A DNA stretch of 64,000 nucleotides. It comes from DAIQON01 sp036787835 (GTDB lineage Bacteria; Patescibacteriota; Saccharimonadia; Saccharimonadales; UBA4665). Within the stretch, counting starts at the first letter, position 1. Each line of letters opens with the position of its first letter. The position numbers and the translations under genes were made by a program. The DNA is taken from positions 1 to 64,000 of the forward strand of contig DAIQON010000002.1 of assembly GCA_036787835.1 (NCBI GenBank), written 5' to 3'. Under the pieces are notes generated by a model, which was not told the origin of the DNA, made no database searches, and saw only the letters and a list, made by a program, of their open reading frames with translations. Below are positions 43,274 through 53,070 of this stretch, one piece after another.

Positions 43274-45160
43274 TTAGTTGGTTAAGATGGCCTTAATTCG
43301 TCTGATACCAGAGGAAGAAGATTCTTCCTTAACAATCTTGAAGTGCTTGTTGTCTTCGGCAAGCTGAGCGGTATGATCAACATGGGGTCCACCACAAATC
43401 TCAAAGCTGAAAGGCTTATCTTCGCCCTTTGCCTGCATTCTATATACCTTTACAACATCTCCGTAGCGGTCACCGAAGGCACCGAGAACGTGCAGATCAT
43501 TTATGGCCTCCTCAGTTGGGTGCTCTTCCCAGGTAACGACTAGATCATTGGCGATTTGCTGATTAACTATTTCCTCAACTTTAGCGATTTGCTCTGGAGT
43601 CATTTTTTCAGGGTGTGAAAAATCGAAACGAAGTCTTTCCTCAGTTATATTACTGCCATGCTGAATAACGTGATCGCCTAGGACATCTCTTAGTGCCTGG
43701 TACATTAAGTGGGTTGCTGTGTGGTATTTACGGTGAATTAGGCTTTGACCGCCTAAACCGCCCTTAAAAACTCCCTTGGCAGCCGTTTGACTCCTTTGCC
43801 TTTGCTCGAGCATTAAATTGTCGAAGTTAGCTCGCCAGTCGGCTTCAAGTTCAAAATTTTGTTTAAATGCTTCCTCAAGACTGAGTTCGACTGGGAAACC
43901 GTAAGTGTCATATAGTTTAAACAGATCAGATCCCTTGAGCCCTTCTTCAGACATCTTAGTCAGTTCTTTGAGGCCTTTTCTAAGCGTTTGGCGGAAAATC
44001 TTTTCCTCATGAACCATTACTTCTATAACCTTAGTGGTTGCTGCTTTTACTTCAGGAAATTCTGAGCTATATAAATCAGTAATTATTGGGACGATTTGTT
44101 CTAGGAAGTTTTGTTCTATACCAAGCTCGAAGGCATAGCGAATAGCCCGACGCATTAGTCGGCGCATAACATAGCCCTGTTCTTTGTTACTCGGGCTAAT
44201 GCCATCTACGGCTAAGAAGGTGGAGGCTCTTAAGTGATCGGCTATTACCCGCATGCTTTCGGTGTGTGATTCGTAATTTTTCCCAGATATTTTTTCTAGT
44301 TTTTCAACTATCGGCCAGAGTAAGCTAATTTTGAAAGCGTCGGAATTATCTAATGCAGCTGCTGCTATTCTCTCGAGGCCGCCGCCAAAATCTACATTTG
44401 GTTTTTTTAAGGCTTCAAAACCTTGATCAGTTCGCTTATAGGCCATAAATACGCTGTTTGCGATCTCTATAAAACGACCGCAATCACAATTAGGGTGACA
44501 GTTTTTACCCCATTTGGGATCGTGCTGAGTGCCAAAATCGTAGAACACTTCAGTATCTGGCCCACACGGGTCACCAATTGGCGTGGCTTTTTCGGCCCCA
44601 CCCCTACTCCACCAATTTTTGCTACCGTCATAGAAGAAGATTCGGCCATTGCCGATACCCTTTTCATAGCCGTCCGCTTCGCTACCAACGTCTTCAAGTT
44701 CGGCGGTAATACCTTTAGTCTTAAACAGTTCTGCCCATAAATCAGCAGCTTCATTATCCTTGGTAAGATTAAACTCTTTACTACCCCTGTAACAGGTAAC
44801 GTACAGTTTAGTTGGGTCAAGTCCAACTACATCTGTTAAAAACTCGAACAGCCAGGAAATTTCTTCTTGTTTAAAGTAATCTCCTAGTGACCAGTTCCCC
44901 AGCATTTCAAAGAATGTTGTATGACGATTATCTCCGACTTCCTCAATATCTTGAGCTCGAAGACAAGTCTGGCTATTAACTAAGCGTGTACCGTCCGGAT
45001 GAGGTTCCCCCAGCAAATAAGGAATAAGTGGCTGCATTCCAGCAGTAGTGAATAGCGTAGTAGGATCGTTTTGAGGCACTAAAGGAGCCCTCGGGATTAT
45101 CTTATGTCCCTTATTTTCAAAGAATTCTAAATAGGCCGTTCGTATTTCCTGCGCAGTCAT
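43274..45160 (-). CDS. alaS: Alanyl-tRNA synthetase without C-Ala domain
   Basis: The 628-residue enzyme has the class II catalytic core (RAPLVPQNDPTTLFTTAGMQ; FFEMLGNWSLGDYF; GGGLERIAA), the tRNA-recognition helices and the editing domain with HTATHL and CGGPHVDHT (zinc His/Cys residues). It stops at GIRRIKAIL, where the C-terminal dimerisation/tRNA-elbow domain (C-Ala) normally begins; E. coli AlaRS has 876 residues. The editing site looks intact, so mischarged Ser or Gly could still be cleared. The gene precedes the FtsA/PilM-like gene and follows mnmA. Confidence 0.96.
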   Translation of the reverse strand: MTAQEIRTAYLEFFENKGHKIIPRAPLVPQNDPTTLFTTAGMQPLIPYLLGEPHPDGTRLVNSQTCLRAQDIEEVGDNRHTTFFEMLGNWSLGDYFKQEEISWLFEFLTDVVGLDPTKLYVTCYRGSKEFNLTKDNEAADLWAELFKTKGITAELEDVGSEADGYEKGIGNGRIFFYDGSKNWWSRGGAEKATPIGDPCGPDTEVFYDFGTQHDPKWGKNCHPNCDCGRFIEIANSVFMAYKRTDQGFEALKKPNVDFGGGLERIAAAALDNSDAFKISLLWPIVEKLEKISGKNYESHTESMRVIADHLRASTFLAVDGISPSNKEQGYVMRRLMRRAIRYAFELGIEQNFLEQIVPIITDLYSSEFPEVKAATTKVIEVMVHEEKIFRQTLRKGLKELTKMSEEGLKGSDLFKLYDTYGFPVELSLEEAFKQNFELEADWRANFDNLMLEQRQRSQTAAKGVFKGGLGGQSLIHRKYHTATHLMYQALRDVLGDHVIQHGSNITEERLRFDFSHPEKMTPEQIAKVEEIVNQQIANDLVVTWEEHPTEEAINDLHVLGAFGDRYGDVVKVYRMQAKGEDKPFSFEICGGPHVDHTAQLAEDNKHFKIVKEESSSSGIRRIKAILTN

Positions 45161-45205
45161 AATACGCAGTTTAACAGATTGAGAGTTTTAGTCCAAAGGC
45201 ATTAA

Positions 45206-46252
45206 CTAGATTATTATGCCGCCACCAACACAGAAGCCTTGATCATAAAATACGGCCGACTGGCCAGCAGTAATAGCTCGAACCTGATCATCAAGCTCGG
45301 CGATTGCCTGATCACCCTTAACAGATAACTTGCAATTAATTAGCTTAGCTCGGTAGCGAGTTCTGACTTGCATCGACTTTGAGCTAACGTCGTATCCTGG
45401 GTAGGTAAAGTGAAACTGAGTGATATTAAGCGTTTTTTTCCATAGTTGTTCGTGGTTTAGGTTGGTGCTGACATAAACAATGTTTTGCTCCATGTCCTTG
45501 CCGGTTACGTAATACGGCAGGCCGCCGCCGACATCTAGGCCGTGCCTTTGACCGATGGTGTAGAAAATAGCACCGTCATGCTTGCCAATGGTTTTCCCTT
45601 GATCATCAACTATCGGACCAGGCTTTTGTGGACCAAGTTCAGTTATTAGGAACTCTTTTATCCCGACTTTGCCAATAAAACATATGCCCTGAGAGTCCTT
45701 TTTTGTGGCAGTTGGTAGTTTAAATTTCTGAGCTAATTTACGGACGTCACTTTTTACGAATTCACCAATCGGCATTATAGATTTGGTGATCGAGTCGGGG
45801 CTCATACGGTAAAGAAAATAGGTTTGGTCTTTTTGGTCGTCAACTGCGGTCATTAAATGACCATCAACTATTCTTGCATAGTGTCCAGTGGCGATCATAT
45901 CGGCGCCGTCTTCTAGGGCTGTTTCTAGGAACAGTTTGAACTTTATTTCCTGATTACACATGATGTCTGGATTGGGTGTAATTCCGCTCTTATAGCCATC
46001 GATCATGTAATCGACTACCTTTTGGCGATACTGATCTTCGAAATCGTAGATCTTGATTGGAATATCTAGACTAAGGGCGACTTTTTTGGCATCCTGATAG
46101 TCTTCCATCCATGGGCAATCAAAGCCTGGCATATCCTTGGTCCAGTTTTTCATATAGACACCAGTCACGTCGTAACCCTGCTGCTTGAGCAGGGCGGCAG
46201 TAACTGAACTATCGACACCACCAGATAAACCGACAAATACTTTTTTAGACAT
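45206..46252 (-). CDS. mnmA: tRNA-specific 2-thiouridylase
   Basis: The 348-residue enzyme thiolates U34 in tRNAs for Lys, Glu and Gln. It has the PP-loop GLSGGVDSSVTAALL, the MKNW segment, NPDIMCNQEIKF (catalytic Cys) and the second Cys in SQGICFIGKVG, followed by YYVTGKDMEQNIVYV and the C-terminal beta-barrel. Length and residues are complete. Confidence 0.97.
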   Translation of the reverse strand: MSKKVFVGLSGGVDSSVTAALLKQQGYDVTGVYMKNWTKDMPGFDCPWMEDYQDAKKVALSLDIPIKIYDFEDQYRQKVVDYMIDGYKSGITPNPDIMCNQEIKFKLFLETALEDGADMIATGHYARIVDGHLMTAVDDQKDQTYFLYRMSPDSITKSIMPIGEFVKSDVRKLAQKFKLPTATKKDSQGICFIGKVGIKEFLITELGPQKPGPIVDDQGKTIGKHDGAIFYTIGQRHGLDVGGGLPYYVTGKDMEQNIVYVSTNLNHEQLWKKTLNITQFHFTYPGYDVSSKSMQVRTRYRAKLINCKLSVKGDQAIAELDDQVRAITAGQSAVFYDQGFCVGGGIII

Positions 46253-46297
46253 AACTTAGCTACAATTTTAACACTTTAGTGTTGACGAACAGATTAT

Positions 46298-47191
46298 TTA
46301 GGCATCACGCCGAGTTTTTTCGATTTGTTTCCTTAGTGAAAATAGTTCATGCCGCTGACCAATCCAAAAGGCAGCAAATATTAGCGGTAGCATCGCCACA
46401 GCTGGCCACCATAAGACCTCTACTTTAAGAGTAGTGTTGTTCTTAGCATTACCATTTGTATTACTTTGAGCGGCTCCATTAGCAACGCCAACTAGCTGCA
46501 GGAAAGCTTCCGTCTTATTGATATCTGTCGCTTTAACGATAATTGTGTAAACTCCGGCCGTCTTATAGACGTGGGTAATGTTAAGGGTACCAGTAAATGG
46601 TTGGCTTATAAGACTTGTCGGTGAACCATCGCCCCAATCTACACTAATGGCATATGGCCCACTGCCACCGCTTATTATTATTGGCCAAGTTAGAGTAGAA
46701 CCTGGGTTAGCTCCCTCTTTAGCAAATGGGCTTGTTAGAGCCACCCTGGAGCCATATTGAAGCGACTGAGCATCGTTAAACGTCACTATTACCGTATTAG
46801 AATCCGGTCCTGCTTGATCAAGCGCATCATAAACTCTGGCAACCAGATCATTTTGGCCAGCAAACAGATCGACCTGCAGACTATAGCTGCTATTACTACA
46901 ATTAACAGAGCCGATGAAGACATTGTTGGCAAATAGCTTTACCAGAAGACCGTTTGGGCATAGACCATTAACAGTTACTGGTAAGCTACTAAATGACGCA
47001 CCGTTAACTGGGGTGGTAATAGTGGCGCCATGTGTTGGTGCTGCCGTCGATATAGTGCCTTGAAGCCCGACTGAACCGTTACTCGATTCTGGTGGAAAGT
47101 TAGCGGCAAACGCCGTCTGGCTAAAACCAAATGTCATTGTTGAGATTAACAGGCTAAAGGCAACTAACCACCGAGAAATTTTACGAGTCAT
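46298..47191 (-). CDS. Secreted PKD-domain surface protein with C-terminal anchor
   Basis: The 297-residue protein has a signal peptide (cleavage near AFAA, about 29), an Ig-like domain (about 55-130, ITTPVNGASFSSLPVTVNG), a PKD domain (about 150-225: SVDWGDGSPTSLISQP and HVYKTAGVYTIIVKATD), a linker and one membrane helix (about 262-280) before a basic tail. PKD domains usually serve as spacers or binding modules on the cell surface. It opens, in gene order, the minus-strand series of surface proteins ending near 55.3 kb. Confidence 0.75.
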   Translation of the reverse strand: MTRKISRWLVAFSLLISTMTFGFSQTAFAANFPPESSNGSVGLQGTISTAAPTHGATITTPVNGASFSSLPVTVNGLCPNGLLVKLFANNVFIGSVNCSNSSYSLQVDLFAGQNDLVARVYDALDQAGPDSNTVIVTFNDAQSLQYGSRVALTSPFAKEGANPGSTLTWPIIISGGSGPYAISVDWGDGSPTSLISQPFTGTLNITHVYKTAGVYTIIVKATDINKTEAFLQLVGVANGAAQSNTNGNAKNNTTLKVEVLWWPAVAMLPLIFAAFWIGQRHELFSLRKQIEKTRRDA

Positions 47192-47262
47192 ATTGTAACT
47201 CTAGCATAACCATTATCTGGTGCCTTAACAATAGTTGTTAATGCTCTCTGTGCAGTTAGAGA

Positions 47263-48270
47263 TTACTTACGGCTGCCGCCACGAGTAGCTTTGGCAATAA
47301 CTCGCTGGTTGTAGGCCTTAATAATTCGAGGTAGTCCAAAGACCAAGAAGATGATCAGCAGTACCAATAAGATGAAGGCGACAATAGCATATACCGGGAC
47401 GACGTAAAAGGTTGTTGAGGCGCTAAGCAGTTGACCATTAGGACCGTAACCAAAGTTACCCTCAATTGTATATATCCCAAATGTACCAACGTGCTGAAGT
47501 GGGATGGTGAACTTTCGGATACTATTAGGAAGCACGTTGCTCCTAGGAGAGGTGTTATTTACCTCAGTACTGTACAGCTCCTTACCGGAGTGGTTCTTGA
47601 GGATTATTTTGCCGAACGGCTGCTCCTGGATATTGCCTTCGTTTTGGAAACGAATTACTGAATCGATCCCTTTGCTACTGAAATAAAGGGTTTTTGGCAT
47701 GTCGTTCACTCTAGCGTCAAAACTAGTAATCGATAGTTTGTTTACGATATTACCGGGTACGGTCAACAGTATTAGCGAGCCGACACTTCCGGCAAGCGAA
47801 AGATTCTTGGTCGGGCTACTGGCGCTGTTTGCTGGGCTGAATCTTACAAGACCATAATAACCACCACCAGCTGCATTAGCTGGCACGTTTATGGTAACCG
47901 GCACTGTAACTGATTGTCCGGCAGGAACGTTTATAATGCCTGGGATAGGCTCGACGAATCGTTTTAGGCTATTAGTCGGTGCGTATTGATTACCGTTAAC
48001 TAGAATGGCAGGATTACCAGATTCATCGCTGCTAGCGCTAAAGTCATTAATTATTGCCTGCAGCTGAGCCGGAGCAGTCTGAACGTTTGTAACAATTATG
48101 TTTTGGACAAGGCTTGTACCCGACTTGATAGTAATATCGCTGCGAACAGGCGACACTCTTAACCCGTTACCACCAAGAGCCGCCGACGACCCTGATGGCA
48201 CAACTGCTAGTAACGTCGAAGCTATAACTAAGATCGAGACAAGTGATCTGGTTAGTTTTCTAATAACCAT
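47263..48270 (-). CDS. DUF916-like secreted protein with C-terminal membrane helix
   Basis: The 335-residue protein has a signal peptide (cleavage near GSSA, about 30), then LRVSPVRSDITIKSGTSL and an NVPAGQSVTVPVTINVPANA segment, the arrangement found in DUF916 / WxL-interacting wall proteins. A second beta domain follows and one membrane helix (about 292-315, YAIVAFILLVLLIIFLVFG) with a basic tail. In Firmicutes such proteins hold WxL proteins to peptidoglycan. I see no WxL motif in the window; the link is by domain style only. Confidence 0.7.
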   Translation of the reverse strand: MVIRKLTRSLVSILVIASTLLAVVPSGSSAALGGNGLRVSPVRSDITIKSGTSLVQNIIVTNVQTAPAQLQAIINDFSASSDESGNPAILVNGNQYAPTNSLKRFVEPIPGIINVPAGQSVTVPVTINVPANAAGGGYYGLVRFSPANSASSPTKNLSLAGSVGSLILLTVPGNIVNKLSITSFDARVNDMPKTLYFSSKGIDSVIRFQNEGNIQEQPFGKIILKNHSGKELYSTEVNNTSPRSNVLPNSIRKFTIPLQHVGTFGIYTIEGNFGYGPNGQLLSASTTFYVVPVYAIVAFILLVLLIIFLVFGLPRIIKAYNQRVIAKATRGGSRK

Positions 48271-48351
48271 TGGATTTTGGTATCACCTCTTTTTGATTTA
48301 TATGGGTTCATCTTAGCAGATAAATCCAGGCTATAGCAATCCTTAAGTGCG

Positions 48352-51300
48352 CTAAAGGGTTGGCGGTACTGACGATATGTAGTCACTAGGATATGTTAAC
48401 TTGTATGGATTGGCTAGCCAGGTAAGTGGCGAATAACAAAATACTTCTGCGGCTTGGGCGTCGGGATTAGAGCAATTATCTGATCCGTTGGTTACGGCGC
48501 TTGCTGCGTCACTTAATCCAGATTGGCCACTAACCCGTTGGAAATCTATGTTTCCGGCCATAAAGCTACCATTAACTACGAGGGGGTTACCACAGTCAGA
48601 AGTAATCGATGAATTTGGATCTGCCCCATGGGTGAACGTGGCGGGTGTTGCACAGTCATAGATATTGCCATTTGGAGACGTATTGTCGACAAAGCCGGTG
48701 ACTGGTTCATCTATAAATACACCGGCTAAGTTAGTTACGTTGCCGTCAATATAGATATTGCCGCCCTTATCTACTATGTACAGCATTGGCATGTTGGCGA
48801 GCGTGGCTCCACTTAGTGACGAGGAATAGCTTACATTGTCGTCGATATAGAAGTCGCCTGTTACCAAGATAATGTGTCTGTCGCCGAGGCCTAGAACCTG
48901 GTTACCCGAGCCCAAAATAGTAGATAGTTTGGTGCCCGTTTGCACTGGCACTGCAGAACTATTTATTAGCTGCGAGTAGTAGTCAGTAACTGGGTAAGGA
49001 TTACCGAAGTTCCCGACGGCAGGAGTATTGGCAAAAGTTAAATCACTTGGTGGATCAGTCCCATTCGACGTATTGTTCTTATATGATCCAAAGCCGCTTA
49101 CGAGCGCTGTGGCGAACGCTCCCTGCTCAGTACTAGATCCTTGATATGATCCACTGCTCAGTAGTCGGTCAGTGCTATATATTCCTGATGATGTTGATGC
49201 TACTGGCGAACTATCGAAGCTAACCCCGGCAAATACGTCGCCTCCGTAAACTTTCATAAAAGGATAATCTACTACTGTAGTACTTACAGGGCCTGTACAA
49301 GTCAAACCAATTGGATTTCCGGCCCATTTAACGACCCAAGTAGCTGTATAGGTGTCCACTGACGTATTAGCAGAAGGAATATTATCGGTAGCCAGCACAT
49401 ATACGCTCGGTCCATAGGCCCCCCTCGGACCAGTCCCTGTTGCGTTATACGTGCCTAAGCTGTCGGTTACATGCCAAGTAAAGGAAGTAATATTAATGTT
49501 ACCTGAGCCTGCGACATTATTTATGACATTCATATTCAAGGCCAACGGTTGGCCAGTTTGCGGCGGAGACGGGGTCGCAGAAAGTGTAACGCAGGAGAAC
49601 GCTGCCGAGTTTGTATATATAAAGTTAAGCCCTCCGTCGTGAGTAAGGTCCATCTGACAGGGCGATGCAGTCGTATGGTAGCCGTTTGATACTTGCCATT
49701 CATAAGCCCCGAAGTTAGGAGGTACGCAGGCGATGCCAGGGGGTGAAGGAGGTATATAGTCACTATCTAGAATTGGGCCATGTAGTGTTGCTCCGGTAGG
49801 ACCTGGGGGGGTAATGCGCACGCAATAGCCCTGATTATCTGCTATCGGGAAGGTGTAGTTACCGCTGGAGTTTGTATAAAAATAGAATACATCGCCCTGA
49901 CCATCTATGTACCCGCTATCATGGACAAAATAATAGCCGTAGCCAGATCTCGTATAAGCAATTCCAACAACGTTACCGTGAGTTAATGATGTTGCCGAGG
50001 CATTACCGTAGCCTGGAGCAAGGCCAAAGGCATAGACTGCCCCAGCAGTCGTGACTATTGCATAGCCATTTGAGCTTGGTGTATACGAAATGCCACTTGG
50101 CGTACCAGCGTATGAGATACTTATTGGATCGATATTAGTTCCCGGTGTTTTATAGTATGGAGCACCGCCAAAAGCATAGACTCCTCCTGCAGTCGTGACT
50201 ATCGCATAACCAGTAGGGGCGCCGCCGGTTGAAGAATATGAAATGCCACTTGGCGTACCAGCGTATGAGATACTTATTGGATCGATATTAGTTCCCGGTG
50301 TTTTATAGTATGGAGCACCGCCAAAAGCATAGACTCCTCCTGCAGTCGTGACTATCGCATAACCTCTACCATCTGGGGAGGCAGATATACCGACTGGACT
50401 TCCAACTACCCCACTAATAGTATTTGTCCCTCCACTGTAAACCGCATCTCCAAAGGCAAATACCCCACCGTCAGCTTGTAACAAGTAATAGCCGTCGCCG
50501 CTAGGCGTCATTGCCATGTCTACAATTCTGGCTGGGTAACCAGGATTATATGCAACTTCTGAGCCCAAACAGCTATACATCTTAACGTTTGCGTAGCCAC
50601 TGGAAGTAGTACTATTTCTAACTGTTCCTGAAACATTCGTGAAGGTAGGAGTCGGCGGTAGTACATTAACTTGAAAGCTAAGATAAACCGGGGTTATAGA
50701 GCATGGATTAAAATCATACTCAGATGATGCATAAACTATAGGATTCCCATAACATCTAAAGTTAGGGGCTGCCGGGAACCAGTTGATATCTTTAGTATCT
50801 AGCTCAACAGTATAAGTCGTACTCCCGACAGTCGTAAAACCACCTGGGGGAGCATAGTTAAATACCTGGCTCTTTTCTTGATAGGTGCCAACAGGCGAAC
50901 CAGCACCTAGATGCATAGTTAAAATTGTCCCAGCAATCCCTGTTACACGTAGTGTAGAAGAACCTACAATTTGATCGGTTTGATCGATGACACTACCACC
51001 GCTATGAATACAGGTTGCGGCATTATGATAATACTCTAATGGAATTGACGCCTGTCCATAATTAACATTAATGGTGGTTGCTGTCGGTGCTCCAGGTACT
51101 GGTGAGATAAAGCCTGATATCATAGGGCTCCACAGCGAAGGATTGGTCAACGTGGTATCGCAGTGTAGATAGGTGTAATACATCGTTCCTGGTCCAGTAC
51201 CTCCACCGGGCATAGTAAAGTTATATAGATTTGCTGGTGGCCAGATGTCAGCATGCGCCTTTGGTGAATTAATAAAGCTGATAGCCAAGCTAAACAATGC

Positions 51301-51378
51301 CACAAAGCAAAAAAGCAATGTGAACTGTTTAATTTTCATACTCAAACTTGATTTAACTTGGCTAGATTCTATACCCAT
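48352..51378 (-). CDS. Large secreted surface protein with beta-propeller-like repeats (1008 aa)
   Basis: A signal peptide (hydrophobic core about 18-40, ending KAHA) is followed by beta-rich domains. Between about 265 and 450 lie repeats of the type SGxGYYLLxADGGVFAFGDA / GYAIVTTAGGVYAFGGAPYY, the style of repeated beta-propeller blades in actinobacterial wall proteins; two units are identical in DNA. The C-terminal third has HIILVTGDFYIDDNVSY and PMLYIVDKGGNIYIDGNV, beta-helix-like, with a Cys-containing end. There is no C-terminal anchor. A start at residue 14 (MKIKQFTLLF) is possible. It overlaps the preceding small membrane gene (TAATG), so the two are co-translated. Confidence 0.7.
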   Translation of the reverse strand: MGIESSQVKSSLSMKIKQFTLLFCFVALFSLAISFINSPKAHADIWPPANLYNFTMPGGGTGPGTMYYTYLHCDTTLTNPSLWSPMISGFISPVPGAPTATTINVNYGQASIPLEYYHNAATCIHSGGSVIDQTDQIVGSSTLRVTGIAGTILTMHLGAGSPVGTYQEKSQVFNYAPPGGFTTVGSTTYTVELDTKDINWFPAAPNFRCYGNPIVYASSEYDFNPCSITPVYLSFQVNVLPPTPTFTNVSGTVRNSTTSSGYANVKMYSCLGSEVAYNPGYPARIVDMAMTPSGDGYYLLQADGGVFAFGDAVYSGGTNTISGVVGSPVGISASPDGRGYAIVTTAGGVYAFGGAPYYKTPGTNIDPISISYAGTPSGISYSSTGGAPTGYAIVTTAGGVYAFGGAPYYKTPGTNIDPISISYAGTPSGISYTPSSNGYAIVTTAGAVYAFGLAPGYGNASATSLTHGNVVGIAYTRSGYGYYFVHDSGYIDGQGDVFYFYTNSSGNYTFPIADNQGYCVRITPPGPTGATLHGPILDSDYIPPSPPGIACVPPNFGAYEWQVSNGYHTTASPCQMDLTHDGGLNFIYTNSAAFSCVTLSATPSPPQTGQPLALNMNVINNVAGSGNINITSFTWHVTDSLGTYNATGTGPRGAYGPSVYVLATDNIPSANTSVDTYTATWVVKWAGNPIGLTCTGPVSTTVVDYPFMKVYGGDVFAGVSFDSSPVASTSSGIYSTDRLLSSGSYQGSSTEQGAFATALVSGFGSYKNNTSNGTDPPSDLTFANTPAVGNFGNPYPVTDYYSQLINSSAVPVQTGTKLSTILGSGNQVLGLGDRHIILVTGDFYIDDNVSYSSSLSGATLANMPMLYIVDKGGNIYIDGNVTNLAGVFIDEPVTGFVDNTSPNGNIYDCATPATFTHGADPNSSITSDCGNPLVVNGSFMAGNIDFQRVSGQSGLSDAASAVTNGSDNCSNPDAQAAEVFCYSPLTWLANPYKLTYPSDYISSVPPTL
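50087..50364. repeat. 125-bp identical direct repeats, 153-bp period
   Basis: Bases 50087-50211 and 50240-50364 are identical over 125 bp, separated by 28 bp that differ. The 153-bp period equals 51 codons, so the reading frame is kept. A third, diverged copy lies at about 49950-50086. Identity at synonymous positions points to recent duplication or conversion within the surface-protein gene. Confidence 0.93.
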
Positions 51379-51902
51379 TATTGTTTCATCCCGTAGATAT
51401 GAAAGTTTGGATGCAATTTGATTTGCTGTAATGCATCAACTATAGTTTTGAGCACAGCAGGTTTCAAAGCATTCTTACCTAGCAAAGAATCGTAGCCAAT
51501 ACTAGGCTTGTAATCAGCAACAAGTAAATTATAGTTTTTGCTAGCGCCGCTCGGATCAGACATATTTATGTTATATGTTAAAAGCACGTATTCAAGATTA
51601 GTGTCTTTTTGATAATTCTTTAGCGATTGAATCTTAGCAGCTACTACGGATAGTTGCCTGGCTTTTGGTGCTGGTAATAATGGGGTTGCAAGCTTTAGTT
51701 CTTGGCAGGCAGTAGATTTAGTATCTTTAACGCAGTCACCTGTTGGCTTAGACTTTTCGACATAATTGCTTATTAGCAGTATTAATGCCAAAACAACTAG
51801 TACTGCTATTACGCCAATGGTTCCAATAGAAATAAATTTGCCATGCTTTTTACTTAACACAATGGTCGGTTTTTGTTCGGAGCCGTTATCTTCGGTAGAC
51901 AT
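51378..51902 (-). CDS. Small membrane-anchored protein (174 aa) upstream of the large surface protein
   Basis: A 24-residue cytoplasmic N-terminus precedes a strong membrane helix (about 25-46, ISIGTIGVIAVLVVLALILLIS) and a soluble domain of about 125 residues outside, with a Cys pair (GDCVKDTKSTACQE) that could form a disulphide. I recognise no family. Its stop overlaps the start of the 1008-residue gene, so it may assist that protein's export or anchoring. Confidence 0.6.
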   Translation of the reverse strand: MSTEDNGSEQKPTIVLSKKHGKFISIGTIGVIAVLVVLALILLISNYVEKSKPTGDCVKDTKSTACQELKLATPLLPAPKARQLSVVAAKIQSLKNYQKDTNLEYVLLTYNINMSDPSGASKNYNLLVADYKPSIGYDSLLGKNALKPAVLKTIVDALQQIKLHPNFHIYGMKQ

Positions 51903-51993
51903 TTTTAACCTAATTTTACCCCTATAGACAATCTATGGATGATTATAGCATAACCTTTACTGTGTTCAACAGTGATAGAGTTATATTAATTGC

Positions 51994-53055
51994 CTAGAAG
52001 GTGGCGACACATATGTAGGTTAAGGTACTAACATAAACACCAGCTGACTGTGTTGGGGGAACATTGACAATATAGCTGGCAGTATAGAGACGATCATAGT
52101 CTGGTTTAATGTAGCTAGCAATGTTATCTCCTGAGTTAAATTGGTAGAAGTTTTGCGTACTGTAGCCCGCTAGAGGTGCTCCTGAACCATTTCCACTTGG
52201 ATCAAGACCACCAGAAGGTGAAGTGTTGGCTCTAAGGTTAAAACCAAACTGGGCCGTTCCTGGACGTGATACATCACTACTGGGAATAGAGGGAATAGTA
52301 TTAACACCACTTGTTAGAGTGGTTCCATAGACGCTAATGTTGTATCCTGATGCAGCGTTGGTAGCCGCCAACATTTGAGAAGTTCCTTGCCCTGGACTAA
52401 TAGTCGATAGTTGACCAAAATCTATGTAGTCACCTGTTGCATCGGTACAGTTGTCATTTGGGATAGTTATGCCAGTACAAAATAGTATATAGGGTGGTAC
52501 GGTAGCAGTTACATTGATCGCAGATTCAATAGAAAATGCAATGCCGCCAAAATCACTATAGCTGCCACTAGTATCTATACTGCTAAATGTTTGTATCCGC
52601 GCAAAATATGAACCAGGAGAGTCTGGGTTAGTTATATTATTAAATGTCATTGTTATGAGGTCAGATGCTGCGGTAGCTTGAGGGCTAACTATTATTAATT
52701 TGTTGGCGTCTGAGCCAGTACCAATCGTATAGTTACTAACACCTGTCTGATCAGCTAGGACGGCACTTGTAGCATCAAGGCCAGTCGGTGGATCACAAAC
52801 GTCTCCCTGAAGCGGATCATTAGAACAAAATTGAATCTCAACTGAACCCATGTTCTGTAGGCTTGGTAGGACAAAACTAAAGTTATATGTTGCAACGGCA
52901 CTCGGAGTAGAGTCAGATAATTGTAATGACCTGCTAGGTAAGTTAGCGCCGTAGGCGTGCCCAAGTAAACTACCGAGTATCGCCCCTAATGCTGTTAAGC
53001 AAACTAATACCAGGATAAGTTGTCGGATTTTTCTAGTTAAGGGTTTTTGGCTCAT
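51994..53055 (-). CDS. Secreted beta-rich surface protein, paralogue 2 of 3 (353 aa)
   Basis: A basic N-terminus and membrane-like signal (about 8-33) precede LPSRSLQLSDSTPSAVATYN, matched by the next gene's LEPRSIQMSDASPSGNATIT. Both share a following segment with Cys (IQFCSNDPLQGDVCDPP; INFCDNSPIIGDTC), GSYSDFGGIAFSIESAINVT, and an end of the type AGVYVSTLTYICVATF. The chain is probably two beta-sandwich domains with disulphides. Pilin-like or adhesin roles are possible but unproven. It follows the 456-residue paralogue by 15 nt. Confidence 0.65.
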   Translation of the reverse strand: MSQKPLTRKIRQLILVLVCLTALGAILGSLLGHAYGANLPSRSLQLSDSTPSAVATYNFSFVLPSLQNMGSVEIQFCSNDPLQGDVCDPPTGLDATSAVLADQTGVSNYTIGTGSDANKLIIVSPQATAASDLITMTFNNITNPDSPGSYFARIQTFSSIDTSGSYSDFGGIAFSIESAINVTATVPPYILFCTGITIPNDNCTDATGDYIDFGQLSTISPGQGTSQMLAATNAASGYNISVYGTTLTSGVNTIPSIPSSDVSRPGTAQFGFNLRANTSPSGGLDPSGNGSGAPLAGYSTQNFYQFNSGDNIASYIKPDYDRLYTASYIVNVPPTQSAGVYVSTLTYICVATF

Positions 53056-53070
53056 TCATTTAAATAAGCC

